DNA from: Candidatus Altarchaeales archaeon
GTDB lineage: Archaea > Altiarchaeota > Altiarchaeia > IMC4 > SCGC-AAA252-I15
DNA: 64,000 nt
NCBI GenBank assembly: GCA_014727915.1
Contig: WJMO01000007.1
Coordinates: 1-64,000, forward strand
Direction: 5' to 3'
Notes under the pieces: generated by a model
What the model was told of the DNA's origin: nothing
Seen by the model: only the letters and a program-made list of their open reading frames with translations
Databases searched by the model: none
Program-made: the position numbers and the translations under genes
In this document: piece after piece, positions 1 to 6,061 of the stretch
How positions within the stretch are numbered: position 1 is the first letter of the stretch
Layout of the letters: each line of letters begins with the position of its first letter

Positions 1-1
1 A

Positions 2-195
2 TGCCGAAGGCGTGACTTGAACACGCGACTTCCAGATAACTCAGCTGTTATCCTGAAGCTCCTAGCCGTTTTGAAGGGCCAGCGCCTTGATTCCAAAGAT
101 TTCGTTTTCTTTGGGGGTGAAGCACCTTTCTTTTTTTGAAAAGAAAGGGGCTCGCTTATGAGTCTGGCGCTCTAACCAATCTGAGCTACTTCGGC
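2..195 (-). tRNA. tRNA-Met (elongator, anticodon CAT) with intron
   Basis: Read on the minus strand the exons fold into a full cloverleaf: acceptor GCCGAAG pairs with CTTCGGC, the D stem is GCTC/GAGC, the anticodon stem is CCAGA/TCTGG around loop CTCATAA, the T stem is GCGTG/CACGC, and the discriminator is A at position 2. The anticodon CAT and the overall sequence resemble archaeal elongator tRNA-Met rather than initiator. The gene is split by a 119-nt intron at the canonical 37/38 site (exon 1 195-157, exon 2 37-2). No CCA is encoded. Confidence 0.95.
38..156 (-). other. tRNA-Met intron (119 nt) with bulge-helix-bulge junctions
   Basis: CTCA near the 5' junction can pair with TGAG near the 3' junction, leaving three-base bulges TAA and TTA, which is the hBHBh' motif cut by archaeal splicing endonuclease. 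The intron interior contains a perfect 10-bp hairpin (125-148, CCTTTCTTTT/AAAAGAAAGG). It is long for a canonical-site tRNA-Met intron. I see no open frame and no clear C/D box pair in it. Confidence 0.85.
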
Positions 196-250
196 TTGCG
201 TATGTTTATGTTGTCCGTGAGGTGTGTGTCTCGCGAACAAGTCGAAGCTA

Positions 251-295
251 GCAAGCCGTAGGCTTGCGTTTGCTTCGGCAAACGGAAATCCGTTT
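251..295. repeat. three back-to-back perfect hairpins
   Basis: Three perfect inverted repeats follow one another: GCAAGCC-gta-GGCTTGC (251-267), GTTTGC-ttcg-GCAAAC (268-283) and AAACGG-aaat-CCGTTT (280-295). The last two share bases. They lie between the 3' end of the minus-strand gene ending at 370 and the start of tRNA-Met at 195. They could be a 3'-UTR or processing structure or a small RNA. The rest of 196-369 shows nothing else recognisable. Confidence 0.6.
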
Positions 296-369
296 ACGAT
301 TGTGCCATCTTCGGCTTCGCCTCAATGACACTGAACGTGTTTATGGACTCAGTTTTAGGTTTTTCGGGT

Positions 370-762
370 TTATATTTGGTTTAGGGTCAGGTCTAGGCCG
401 ATTGCTGCTATGGATAGTAGGGCTACCGCCAGGTAGTTGTAGATTTCTTTGCTTTTGTTTAGGCTTTGGACTATGTAGTGGAGGGCCTGCCGGTCTTCCG
501 GGTCTAGTTTGTTTTCTTCTATCTTTTCCATGAGCCGGTGTTTTCGGCTTATTTCGCGTCTTTTTTTGGTTATCGTGTACCGGTATATGAAGAATGTCAG
601 GTATCCTATTGCGCCCGTGTACCAGACAATCCGTATTATGGTCGGGTCTGCGTTTTGGAGCAGTATCAGGGCTCTGAAGGCTAGGGCTGAAAGTAGGCCT
701 ATGGCGAAGAATAGGTTCACCACTGGGGCGGGTAGTGTGTTCAGGTTGGTGTATGCGTTCAT
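370..762 (-). CDS. small membrane protein, unknown
   Basis: A 130-residue protein with hydrophobic segments at about 15-36, 42-62 and 108-127, separated by a highly charged cytoplasmic-looking stretch (about 64-100, rich in K, R and E). No family is recognised. The ATG at 762 is preceded by a purine-rich Shine-Dalgarno-like stretch (GGAGG and GGGGAG), unlike the many apparently leaderless genes in the window. An A/T-rich promoter region lies just upstream. It stands alone, downstream of a divergent gene and upstream of tRNA-Met. Function unknown; the membrane topology is the only firm statement. Confidence 0.7.
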   Translation of the reverse strand: MNAYTNLNTLPAPVVNLFFAIGLLSALAFRALILLQNADPTIIRIVWYTGAIGYLTFFIYRYTITKKRREISRKHRLMEKIEENKLDPEDRQALHYIVQSLNKSKEIYNYLAVALLSIAAIGLDLTLNQI

Positions 763-785
763 CTCCCCTTACCTCCAAGGATACG

Positions 786-918
786 GACAAAATATAGGTT
801 TAATTAATATATAAATATATCGTTTTTTATTTAAATATGAAAGTATATTTAATTTTAAAATTAATTGTTAAATTAAATAACATGTTTTATTTAATAAATT
901 AATGTATGTTCTGCTATT
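786..918. promoter_or_regulatory. AT-rich divergent promoter region
   Basis: About 130 bases composed almost only of A and T, with several TATA-like runs (for example TATATATTTATATAT on the minus strand near 790-830 and TTTAATAAATTAA near 890-902). It separates the minus gene starting at 762 from the plus gene starting at 919 or 949, so it most likely carries both promoters. Individual boxes cannot be assigned confidently. Confidence 0.5.
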
Positions 919-948
919 ATGGTTGTGTTTTCTATTATTTTACCGAAT

Positions 949-1431
949 ATGAGCAAATCCGAGGTTAAAGTCGACAAGGAAGGGGAATGGCATAAGGTCT
1001 CATTGGGTGATTTAGAAGCAAAGGTAAAGGTAATTGAGCCTAAAGGGATTGAAATGGGCCATTTCTTCGTTTTGGGATCTTGCGCGGGAGAGGATATCGG
1101 CCAGATAGTAGGCACTGTGCGTAGCGGTAAGCGTGTCACAGACTTTGACACAGTTCACGTAAAAGCTGAGAGGACGGAGGAGACCAGGGAAGATAGGAGG
1201 ATGGCTGTGAGCATGATGTTATACTCTGCCGAAGCGGTTTTTAGGGGTTTGGGTTTGAAGGTTTTGACAATGCGAACACATCCTATGATGGGCAGGTTCC
1301 TCAGAGACCAGCTTGGGTGGGAAGGGGATTTGGAGGGTAAGAACAGGACTTCCACTGTGGACATGACAAAAGACCTGGAAGAAACCGAACTGCAGCTGCC
1401 AGAGATGCTGAAGAAGCGGAAAAAACAGTAG
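949..1431 (+). CDS. hypothetical protein, possibly GNAT-like
   Basis: 160 residues from ATG 949. An in-frame ATG at 919 would add ten hydrophobic residues that look like read-through of the AT-rich leader, so I prefer 949. The middle (VGTVR strand, then a helix with AEAVFRGLGLKVLTMRT) loosely resembles the core of GNAT acetyltransferases, where a helix after the acetyl-CoA loop is followed by a strand and by a late FLRDQLGWEG segment. The canonical Q/RxxGxG/A acetyl-CoA loop is not evident. The C-terminus is strongly basic (KKRKKQ). Function is unproven; the GNAT relation is a weak inference. Confidence 0.6.
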   Translation: MSKSEVKVDKEGEWHKVSLGDLEAKVKVIEPKGIEMGHFFVLGSCAGEDIGQIVGTVRSGKRVTDFDTVHVKAERTEETREDRRMAVSMMLYSAEAVFRGLGLKVLTMRTHPMMGRFLRDQLGWEGDLEGKNRTSTVDMTKDLEETELQLPEMLKKRKKQ

Positions 1432-1476
1432 TTCCACATATTTAAAGCTTTTTTCCGTATATTTTCTCTACGGATT

Positions 1477-1604
1477 CCCGTCTTAGCGTAGTCTGGTTTA
1501 ACGCGGCCGCCTGTAGTTGGTTACCACCCAAAACCAGGGTGGCGCAGTCGCGTGATAAATTAGCAGACAGCGGCAGACCTCCGGTTCAAATCCGGAAGAC
1601 GGGA
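1477..1604 (+). tRNA. tRNA-Tyr (anticodon GTA) with 52-nt intron
   Basis: Acceptor CCCGTCT (1477-1483) pairs perfectly with AGACGGG (1597-1603), discriminator A1604. D stem GCGT/ACGC, anticodon stem GCCGC (1506-1510) with GCGGC (1570-1574), T stem TCCGG/CCGGA around TTCAAAT. Anticodon GTA is at 1513-1515. The exon starting C1-C2-C3 is usual for archaeal tRNA-Tyr. An intron runs from about 1517 to 1568. A TTTAAA box at 1441-1446 lies about 31 bases upstream. Confidence 0.93.
1517..1568 (+). other. tRNA-Tyr intron
   Basis: CTGT (1511-1514) can pair with GCAG (1563-1566), leaving bulges AGT and ACA, so cleavage after AG and after AC gives a canonical 37/38 junction. The intron contains a CCACCC/GGGTGG hairpin (1524-1529 with 1537-1542). 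The outer helix on the intron side is weak. Confidence 0.75.
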
Positions 1605-1619
1605 AATTTTCTTTTTTTT
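1605..1619 (+). terminator. T-rich terminator after tRNA-Tyr
   Basis: The tRNA is followed directly by AATTTTCTTTTTTTA, an oligo-T tract of the kind that ends archaeal transcripts. It abuts the stop codon of the convergent minus-strand gene at 1618. Confidence 0.6.
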
Positions 1620-2799
1620 AGAAGTCTCTTCGGATGCTTGCGCCGTCCATACGGGGTTCTGGAGCTATGGGTGCTCCCGGGCCTGCCCCGGGCCGTGGTC
1701 TTTCTTCCGGCATGTCGGGTGTGGTAGCCTGTCTTTTGCCCAGTCCATAGTATGACACTGTCAGGAACCTCCCGGTCTCGTCTCCATAACCTTCCTTTGC
1801 GAATGCGACCTCGTAGGTCCCGTCCTCCCTCAGCCACATCTGCATGCCACCAGAACATGGTTTTCCGGCAGGCATTGGTATGCTGTAGACGCCGCGGAAC
1901 CTCCCTGATCTCTCATCCAACACCCCCCTAGTGATCCTGAAGGCGATTTGTCTGTCCTCATCTACGTAGCCGTTCTCATCAATGGGATGTACCCATCCCA
2001 TGCCCACCGCCCCTTCGGCGCCGCTCATAGAGAGGGCTAGCTCTCCGAGCTCCTGGCCGTCATACTGGCCGACACCGGATATCTTTATGCCGCCGCGCGG
2101 CATGTAATCCCTAAGTTGCACTATCCTGAGGTCGGGCGAGTCTGTTACATCGCCTGACTCCCGCAGCCGGATAACGTCGCCGCGTTTGAGGTTGGAGACC
2201 TCACCGCCACCCCATTCAGCCACATGAGTCCTAACATTCCCATCACCGCGCAACTCCCGCCTGAATACCGTGCACTTTGGGAGTTGGATGTCGGTAACGT
2301 CCTCTTTGACGCCTATCACGCTGCCCTTGTCGACGTGGGATGTGGCCTCTCTGAATTCCAGGTCGTCCGCCCGGGCTTCGGACGGGGAAGAAGCCGCTGT
2401 TGCAGCCGCGCCCAATCCAAAGACGCCCGCCATCCGCTTTAGGAATCCTCTTCTCGTGGCCTTCTCATCAGAGTCCATCGAGGCTACTGTGGCCACCGCA
2501 GCTGCGCCGGTCGCGGCCGCCAGGGCACCTCCCGCAGACGGTCCCGCGCCAGATCCGCTCCTCTTCCCCCCGGTTGAAGGCCTGAGGAAATCCGCTTTTA
2601 TCCCGCGGCGGTCCTGGTCTGTCCATGCCTTCGCCGCGGTAGAATCGTATCCAGACTGCATGGCTGCAGCGGAGGCTCCAGCCTCCAGGAAGGGATTATC
2701 CTCCACCGTCTCACCAAATCTCATGAGCTCGTCACCGGAGCGTTTTGCACCCTTTGCCTGCCTCGTAGCCGAGGACCGCTTAGCCACTCTGACTGTCAC
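1618..2799 (-). CDS. Tat-signal exported protein, unknown
   Basis: 393 residues from a GTG start. A twin-arginine motif TRRGFLKRM (Arg 116-117) is followed by a hydrophobic stretch and an Ala-rich cleavage region ending near ARA-D at 144, so the C-terminal ~250 residues are probably exported folded through Tat. The ~110 residues before the motif are unusual: charged, then Gly/Ala-rich with a hydrophobic run (about 91-107). An internal ATG (residue 108) would give a conventional Tat precursor. The mature part shows no recognised domain; its end (MWLREDG...AFAKEGYGDETGRF) reads like a beta-rich domain also hinted at in the Tat protein at 23884-25002. Confidence 0.75.
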   Translation of the reverse strand: MTVRVAKRSSATRQAKGAKRSGDELMRFGETVEDNPFLEAGASAAAMQSGYDSTAAKAWTDQDRRGIKADFLRPSTGGKRSGSGAGPSAGGALAAATGAAAVATVASMDSDEKATRRGFLKRMAGVFGLGAAATAASSPSEARADDLEFREATSHVDKGSVIGVKEDVTDIQLPKCTVFRRELRGDGNVRTHVAEWGGGEVSNLKRGDVIRLRESGDVTDSPDLRIVQLRDYMPRGGIKISGVGQYDGQELGELALSMSGAEGAVGMGWVHPIDENGYVDEDRQIAFRITRGVLDERSGRFRGVYSIPMPAGKPCSGGMQMWLREDGTYEVAFAKEGYGDETGRFLTVSYYGLGKRQATTPDMPEERPRPGAGPGAPIAPEPRMDGASIRRDF

Positions 2800-2822
2800 C
2801 TTAGTATATTATGTGCAAGACA

Positions 2823-2834
2823 CACATATATAAG
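2823..2834 (-). promoter_or_regulatory. A/T box upstream of the Tat protein gene
   Basis: On the minus strand CTTATATATG lies about 26-34 bases before the GTG at 2799, the spacing expected for a leaderless archaeal mRNA. This supports the long form of the protein. Confidence 0.5.
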
Positions 2835-3007
2835 TATTGTACATTGTTCAATCGGGGTTTTGGGGGTCTGAAAACGGCGAATTCCCACACCAGAATATTA
2901 GAAACCGATTATTTAAAGCCAAAAGCAGTATATCTAAGACCCAGCAAAAACAAAACAAACAAAAACCACAATAATTTAAAAAAAAATCCAAACTATTTAT
3001 AAAAAAT

Positions 3008-3080
3008 GCCCCGGTAGTGTAGCGGACTATCATGCGAGACTGTCGATCTCGCGACCCGGATTCGAATTCCGGCCGGGGCG
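3008..3080 (+). tRNA. tRNA-Asp (anticodon GTC)
   Basis: A 73-nt intronless cloverleaf: acceptor GCCCCGG/CCGGGGC, anticodon stem CGAGA/TCTCG around CTGTCGA, T stem CCGGA/TCCGG around TTCGAAT, discriminator G3080. A TTTAAAAAAAA box at about 2973-2983 is correctly placed upstream. The last 11 bases are part of the attachment repeat of the element that follows, and the tRNA remains intact. Confidence 0.96.
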
Positions 3081-3107
3081 TAGAACCAAGTGATCGAATT
3101 TAGGGGC
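3070..3107. repeat. attL: 38-bp attachment repeat
   Basis: Begins with CGGCCGGGGCG, the last 11 bases of tRNA-Asp, and ends with CGAATTTAGGGGC. It differs from the right copy at positions 13, 20, 21, 22 and 25 only. It also contains the integrase stop codon (3100-3102 on the minus strand), so integrase terminus and attachment core overlap. Confidence 0.8.
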
Positions 3108-4284
3108 CAACTAAAGCCCCCCTGAATTTCGTTTCCAGCCATCCTCTGAATTCCCGGTTTTTGTACAGTTCTACGAAGAATTTTCTGGCTTCTTGTTCTT
3201 CTTGTTCAATTGTTCCGAGGGCTTCTGGGATTAGGGGCGTTGCGCACCGGTTGCAGAACCAGCCGTCTGGTGGATTGACTTTATTGCATTTGCCGCATTT
3301 CCGTGGTTCCCTGGTTTCCATTGGTTCCGGGGGTTTGATGCCGTTCATCCCCAATATCACGTCGTCTATGTCCCGGCCGCTCAGGTGGACGTAGGTTGCC
3401 GCCATGTCCGAACCCATAACCCACCCGAAGAATGCGCATAGTTGGCTTTCAGTCATTATTTTTGCCAGCTCTGTCGCCCGGCTGTGCCGGAAATTGTGGG
3501 GGTAGCATTTGTTTAGCGGTATTCCCGCTTGTTTGGCTATTCTCTTTATCATCAGCCGTATTGCGTCGTATCGTATGGGTTTCTTGTACTGAAAATCTAT
3601 CCATAGCGGCGATTCAATGTCATCACCGTAGGGATGATTTCTGATCCAGACTCTCAAATTCTGTTCCGGCTCCAAGACGAGTATGCTTCTGGCTCCCGTC
3701 TTGCCTTTTTGTACGTGGACCCGGACCCCGTTTTCCTCAAATACTATGTCCTTAATCCGAAGCCCACCAAGTTCTCCGACTCTCAATCCGCCATAGTAGA
3801 GCAGAGATATTATGGCCCTGTCGCGGTCAAACTTGCACGCCCGGATAAGTTGAGTGACCTCCGTTACTGCTAGAAGTTGTTCCGGGAGTTTCTTATCCCT
3901 CCGTTTGACCGTGCATTTTATGAACTCAACTTTTTCAGGGAGTTTGCCCCCGTTCATTACCTTGTAAAACTTCTTTACCGCTACCTTAAGGTCTTTTTTG
4001 GTTTCAGCGGCTGAGTCGCAGAAGTTGATCTTTGTCACCAGCTCCCTCAGGTCCTTTTCGGTGGCGTCCAAGAAGTCGAATTTGTAGTCCGTTAGTCGCA
4101 TGAGTTTACCGTACATGCCGTAGTATTTGCGGATGCGCATTTTCCCTATGCCTTCTGAGGCCATCCTGTTTATGAATTCGTTTATGGCATCCTTGTTTTT
4201 CTGGCTAATTCTAGGGTTTTGATTGAACCGGTTCTTTTCGAACTCCATGGTGTATTTACCCCGGTATATCGAGTTAGCGTCCAT
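3100..4284 (-). CDS. tyrosine recombinase/integrase with C-terminal zinc ribbon
   Basis: 394 residues. The catalytic domain (about 130-310) shows Arg168 in GLRVGE, Lys195 in KGKTG, HNFRH (His263, Arg266) and the nucleophile Tyr298 in TYVHL. The usual second His is Trp288 (FGW), a known variation. An N-terminal SAM-like core-binding domain covers about 25-115. A zinc ribbon follows (Cys 330, 333, 344, 347), a feature of archaeal plasmid and provirus integrases. The gene points towards the tRNA and its stop lies inside the attachment core, so the intact gene is kept on integration, unlike SSV-type integrases, which are split. It should catalyse integration and excision at tRNA-Asp. Confidence 0.93.
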   Translation of the reverse strand: MDANSIYRGKYTMEFEKNRFNQNPRISQKNKDAINEFINRMASEGIGKMRIRKYYGMYGKLMRLTDYKFDFLDATEKDLRELVTKINFCDSAAETKKDLKVAVKKFYKVMNGGKLPEKVEFIKCTVKRRDKKLPEQLLAVTEVTQLIRACKFDRDRAIISLLYYGGLRVGELGGLRIKDIVFEENGVRVHVQKGKTGARSILVLEPEQNLRVWIRNHPYGDDIESPLWIDFQYKKPIRYDAIRLMIKRIAKQAGIPLNKCYPHNFRHSRATELAKIMTESQLCAFFGWVMGSDMAATYVHLSGRDIDDVILGMNGIKPPEPMETREPRKCGKCNKVNPPDGWFCNRCATPLIPEALGTIEQEEQEARKFFVELYKNREFRGWLETKFRGALVGP

Positions 4285-4474
4285 TTTCCCTCAGAATCCT
4301 GCATGCCTGCCCCCAGGAGAGTCCATAGTCTCTCAAAAGCCGCCTAAACAGCCTTATATGCTCCGGCAAAGCCCTCTCCAATAGGTCCTCAATCTCCTCT
4401 TCCACAAGAGTATATAGGCGGTCAAACCACTTGTCGATACTGCAAAAATCCACGTACACACGTGAGACACACAC
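4274..4474 (-). CDS. small protein upstream of integrase, unknown
   Basis: Up to 66 residues with GTG starts possible at 4474, 4459 or 4453. An A/T box (TTTTTATAGG, about 4476-4486) lies so close to 4474 that the later GTGs fit a leaderless start better. The protein is mostly helical and charged (LVEEEIEDLLERAL, then FRRLLRDYGLSWGQACRILREN). The C-terminal half could be a small helix-turn-helix. It overlaps the integrase start by 11 bases, so the two are co-translated. By position it could be an excisionase or a recombination directionality factor; this is inference only. Confidence 0.6.
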   Translation of the reverse strand: MCVSRVYVDFCSIDKWFDRLYTLVEEEIEDLLERALPEHIRLFRRLLRDYGLSWGQACRILRENGR

Positions 4475-4536
4475 CTATAAAAACCTTGATTTTTTTGACC
4501 AGCCGGATTCGAACCCTATCTTTTTGATTCTTCCGA

Positions 4537-4545
4537 ATTTAAAAT
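4537..4545 (+). promoter_or_regulatory. promoter of the defence operon
   Basis: AATTTAAAA ends 18-20 bases before the ATG at 4563, matching box A of a leaderless or short-leader transcript. The 88-base gap to the divergent integrase cassette holds both promoters. No other promoter-like box is seen before the next two genes, which overlap each other. Confidence 0.55.
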
Positions 4546-4562
4546 CCACATTTCAATAATTA

Positions 4563-5027
4563 ATGGATAAATCGGTGGATTTTATGAGAGGGATTAATTC
4601 TCCCATTAAACCTCCTTCTCCCGATGTTTCTGAGAGGATGAGTCGGGTGAAAAGACAGGGAAGCAAGCTGGAAAAAGCAATGGAGAAAATTTTAAAAAAG
4701 GAGAAGATCAAGTATATTTATCAACCCAATGTTTATGGGCATCCAGACTTCCAAGTTTCGGGATCGAAGATAGTATTATTTTGTGATAGTTCCTTTTGGC
4801 ATGGTCGAAGAGAAAAAGAGGTTAGTGGTGAAGCCTTTAATAGGAATCGGAAGTTCTGGGTGGAGAAACTTAGGGCGAATAAAGCTCGGGATAAAAGAAC
4901 GAATCGTAAGCTTAGACGCGATGGTTGGAGTGTGTTGAGGTTTTGGGATGACGACATACTTAAGAATCCCCAAAAGGTTATCAACAAAATAAATAAAAAA
5001 ATCGATGAAAAATGTCGGGTAAACTAA
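4563..5027 (+). CDS. Vsr-like (very short patch repair type) endonuclease
   Basis: 154 residues. The pattern MSRVKRQGSKLE...HPDFQV...IVLFCDSSFWHGR...NRKFWVEKLRANKARDKR...DGWSVLRFW matches the Vsr fold throughout, with the catalytic Asp at 62 (PDF) and the FWH motif at 78-80. Family members nick T:G mismatches made by deamination of 5-methylcytosine, and some act as the restriction nuclease of modification systems. It precedes and overlaps a C5-methyltransferase gene by 16 bases. With no other restriction enzyme in the operon, it could be the restricting nuclease here, possibly driven by the third gene, or a repair enzyme. Sequence alone does not decide. Confidence 0.9.
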   Translation: MDKSVDFMRGINSPIKPPSPDVSERMSRVKRQGSKLEKAMEKILKKEKIKYIYQPNVYGHPDFQVSGSKIVLFCDSSFWHGRREKEVSGEAFNRNRKFWVEKLRANKARDKRTNRKLRRDGWSVLRFWDDDILKNPQKVINKINKKIDEKCRVN

Positions 5028-6061
5028 CTGCGGTAGATCTGTTTTGTGGTGTAGGCGGTATTTCCCATGGATTCGTGAGGCAAAAGATATCAGTAGTCGC
5101 TGGAATAGACTCCGACTCCTCCTGTCAATATGCGTTTGAGAAAAACAACAAATCTAAGTTCATAAATAAGTCCATTGAGGAAATCTCAAGTTCGGAGTTA
5201 AAAAAGTTGTACCCCAATGGTTCGGTTAAGGTATTGATTGGCTGTGCCCCGTGTCAACCATTTTCATCATATACTAAAAAGAAGGCTAAAAAGAAGGGTA
5301 AGAAGGACCCCAAGTGGCATTTACTTAATCATTTCTCTCGTTTGGTCAAAGACGTAAAACCAGATATTATTTCAATGGAAAACGTACCGCATATAACAAG
5401 ACATCAAGTATTCAAGGATTTTGTTTCGACTCTAGAAAAACATAAATATAATGTAAAATGGGATATTGTCTTTTGTCCGGATTATGGAATCCCTCAAAAT
5501 CGAAAGAGGTTGGTTTTATTAGCTTCACGTTTGGGTGAGATTGAATTAACACCACCAACCCATGAAGAGTATGTGACAGTAAGAGATGCCATTTCACATC
5601 TCCCTAAGATAAAGGATGGGGAAAGAAGTAAGGATGACCCTCTTCATATAGCAAGCGTACTTTCCGAGAAGAATAAACAACGAATTGTACAAACTCCCGA
5701 AGGTGGTGGATGGAAGGATTGGGATGAATCTCTCATCGCTGATTGTCATAAGAAGGAAACTGGGAAATCGTATCGGAGCGTATATGGCCGAATGAATTGG
5801 GATGAACCCTCTCCTACAATAACCACTCAATGCAATGGATATGGAAACGGCCGGTTCGGTCACCCAGAGCAGAATAGGGCTATATCTTTACGAGAAGCAG
5901 CGATACTACAGTCATTTCCCGAAGATTATGAATTTATTGACCCAAATAGTAAATTTTTTATTAGATATATCGCTAGACAAATAGGAAATGCAGTGCCCCC
6001 AAAATTGGGGGAAATAATCGCAATATCGATAAAGGATCATGTTATGAAATACAATGGCTGA
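5012..6061 (+). CDS. DNA (cytosine-5)-methyltransferase
   Basis: 349 residues with the full C5-methyltransferase order: motif I DLFCGVGG (9-16), motif IV with the catalytic Cys81 in APCQPFSSY, motif VI ENV (123-125), motif VIII QNRKR (162-166), a target-recognition region of about 100 residues, and motif X RQIGNAVPP (322-330). MNWDEPSPTITT before motif IX is typical of Dcm/HaeIII-like enzymes. It should modify the element's own recognition sequence, which cannot be predicted. It overlaps the Vsr gene by 16 bases and the GHKL-TIR gene by 8 bases, so the three products are probably made in fixed proportion. Confidence 0.96.
   Translation: MSGKLTAVDLFCGVGGISHGFVRQKISVVAGIDSDSSCQYAFEKNNKSKFINKSIEEISSSELKKLYPNGSVKVLIGCAPCQPFSSYTKKKAKKKGKKDPKWHLLNHFSRLVKDVKPDIISMENVPHITRHQVFKDFVSTLEKHKYNVKWDIVFCPDYGIPQNRKRLVLLASRLGEIELTPPTHEEYVTVRDAISHLPKIKDGERSKDDPLHIASVLSEKNKQRIVQTPEGGGWKDWDESLIADCHKKETGKSYRSVYGRMNWDEPSPTITTQCNGYGNGRFGHPEQNRAISLREAAILQSFPEDYEFIDPNSKFFIRYIARQIGNAVPPKLGEIIAISIKDHVMKYNG

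Noticed and set aside
216..234. Short match GAGACACACACCT between the region near tRNA-Met and 4463-4475
   Set aside because: It is a low-complexity CA-rich string; no consistent position relative to genes.
4503..4513. 11-base match (CCGGATTCGAA) to the T arm of tRNA-Asp upstream of the Vsr gene
   Set aside because: The rest of a tRNA is absent, and an 11-base match to a common T-arm consensus is easily chance. It is not part of the 38-bp att core.
4563..5027. Vsr-like gene as ordinary Dcm-associated mismatch repair only
   Set aside because: Not excluded, but the fixed overlap with a methyltransferase and a GHKL-TIR gene inside a mobile element makes a pure repair role less likely; kept as an alternative rather than the main reading.
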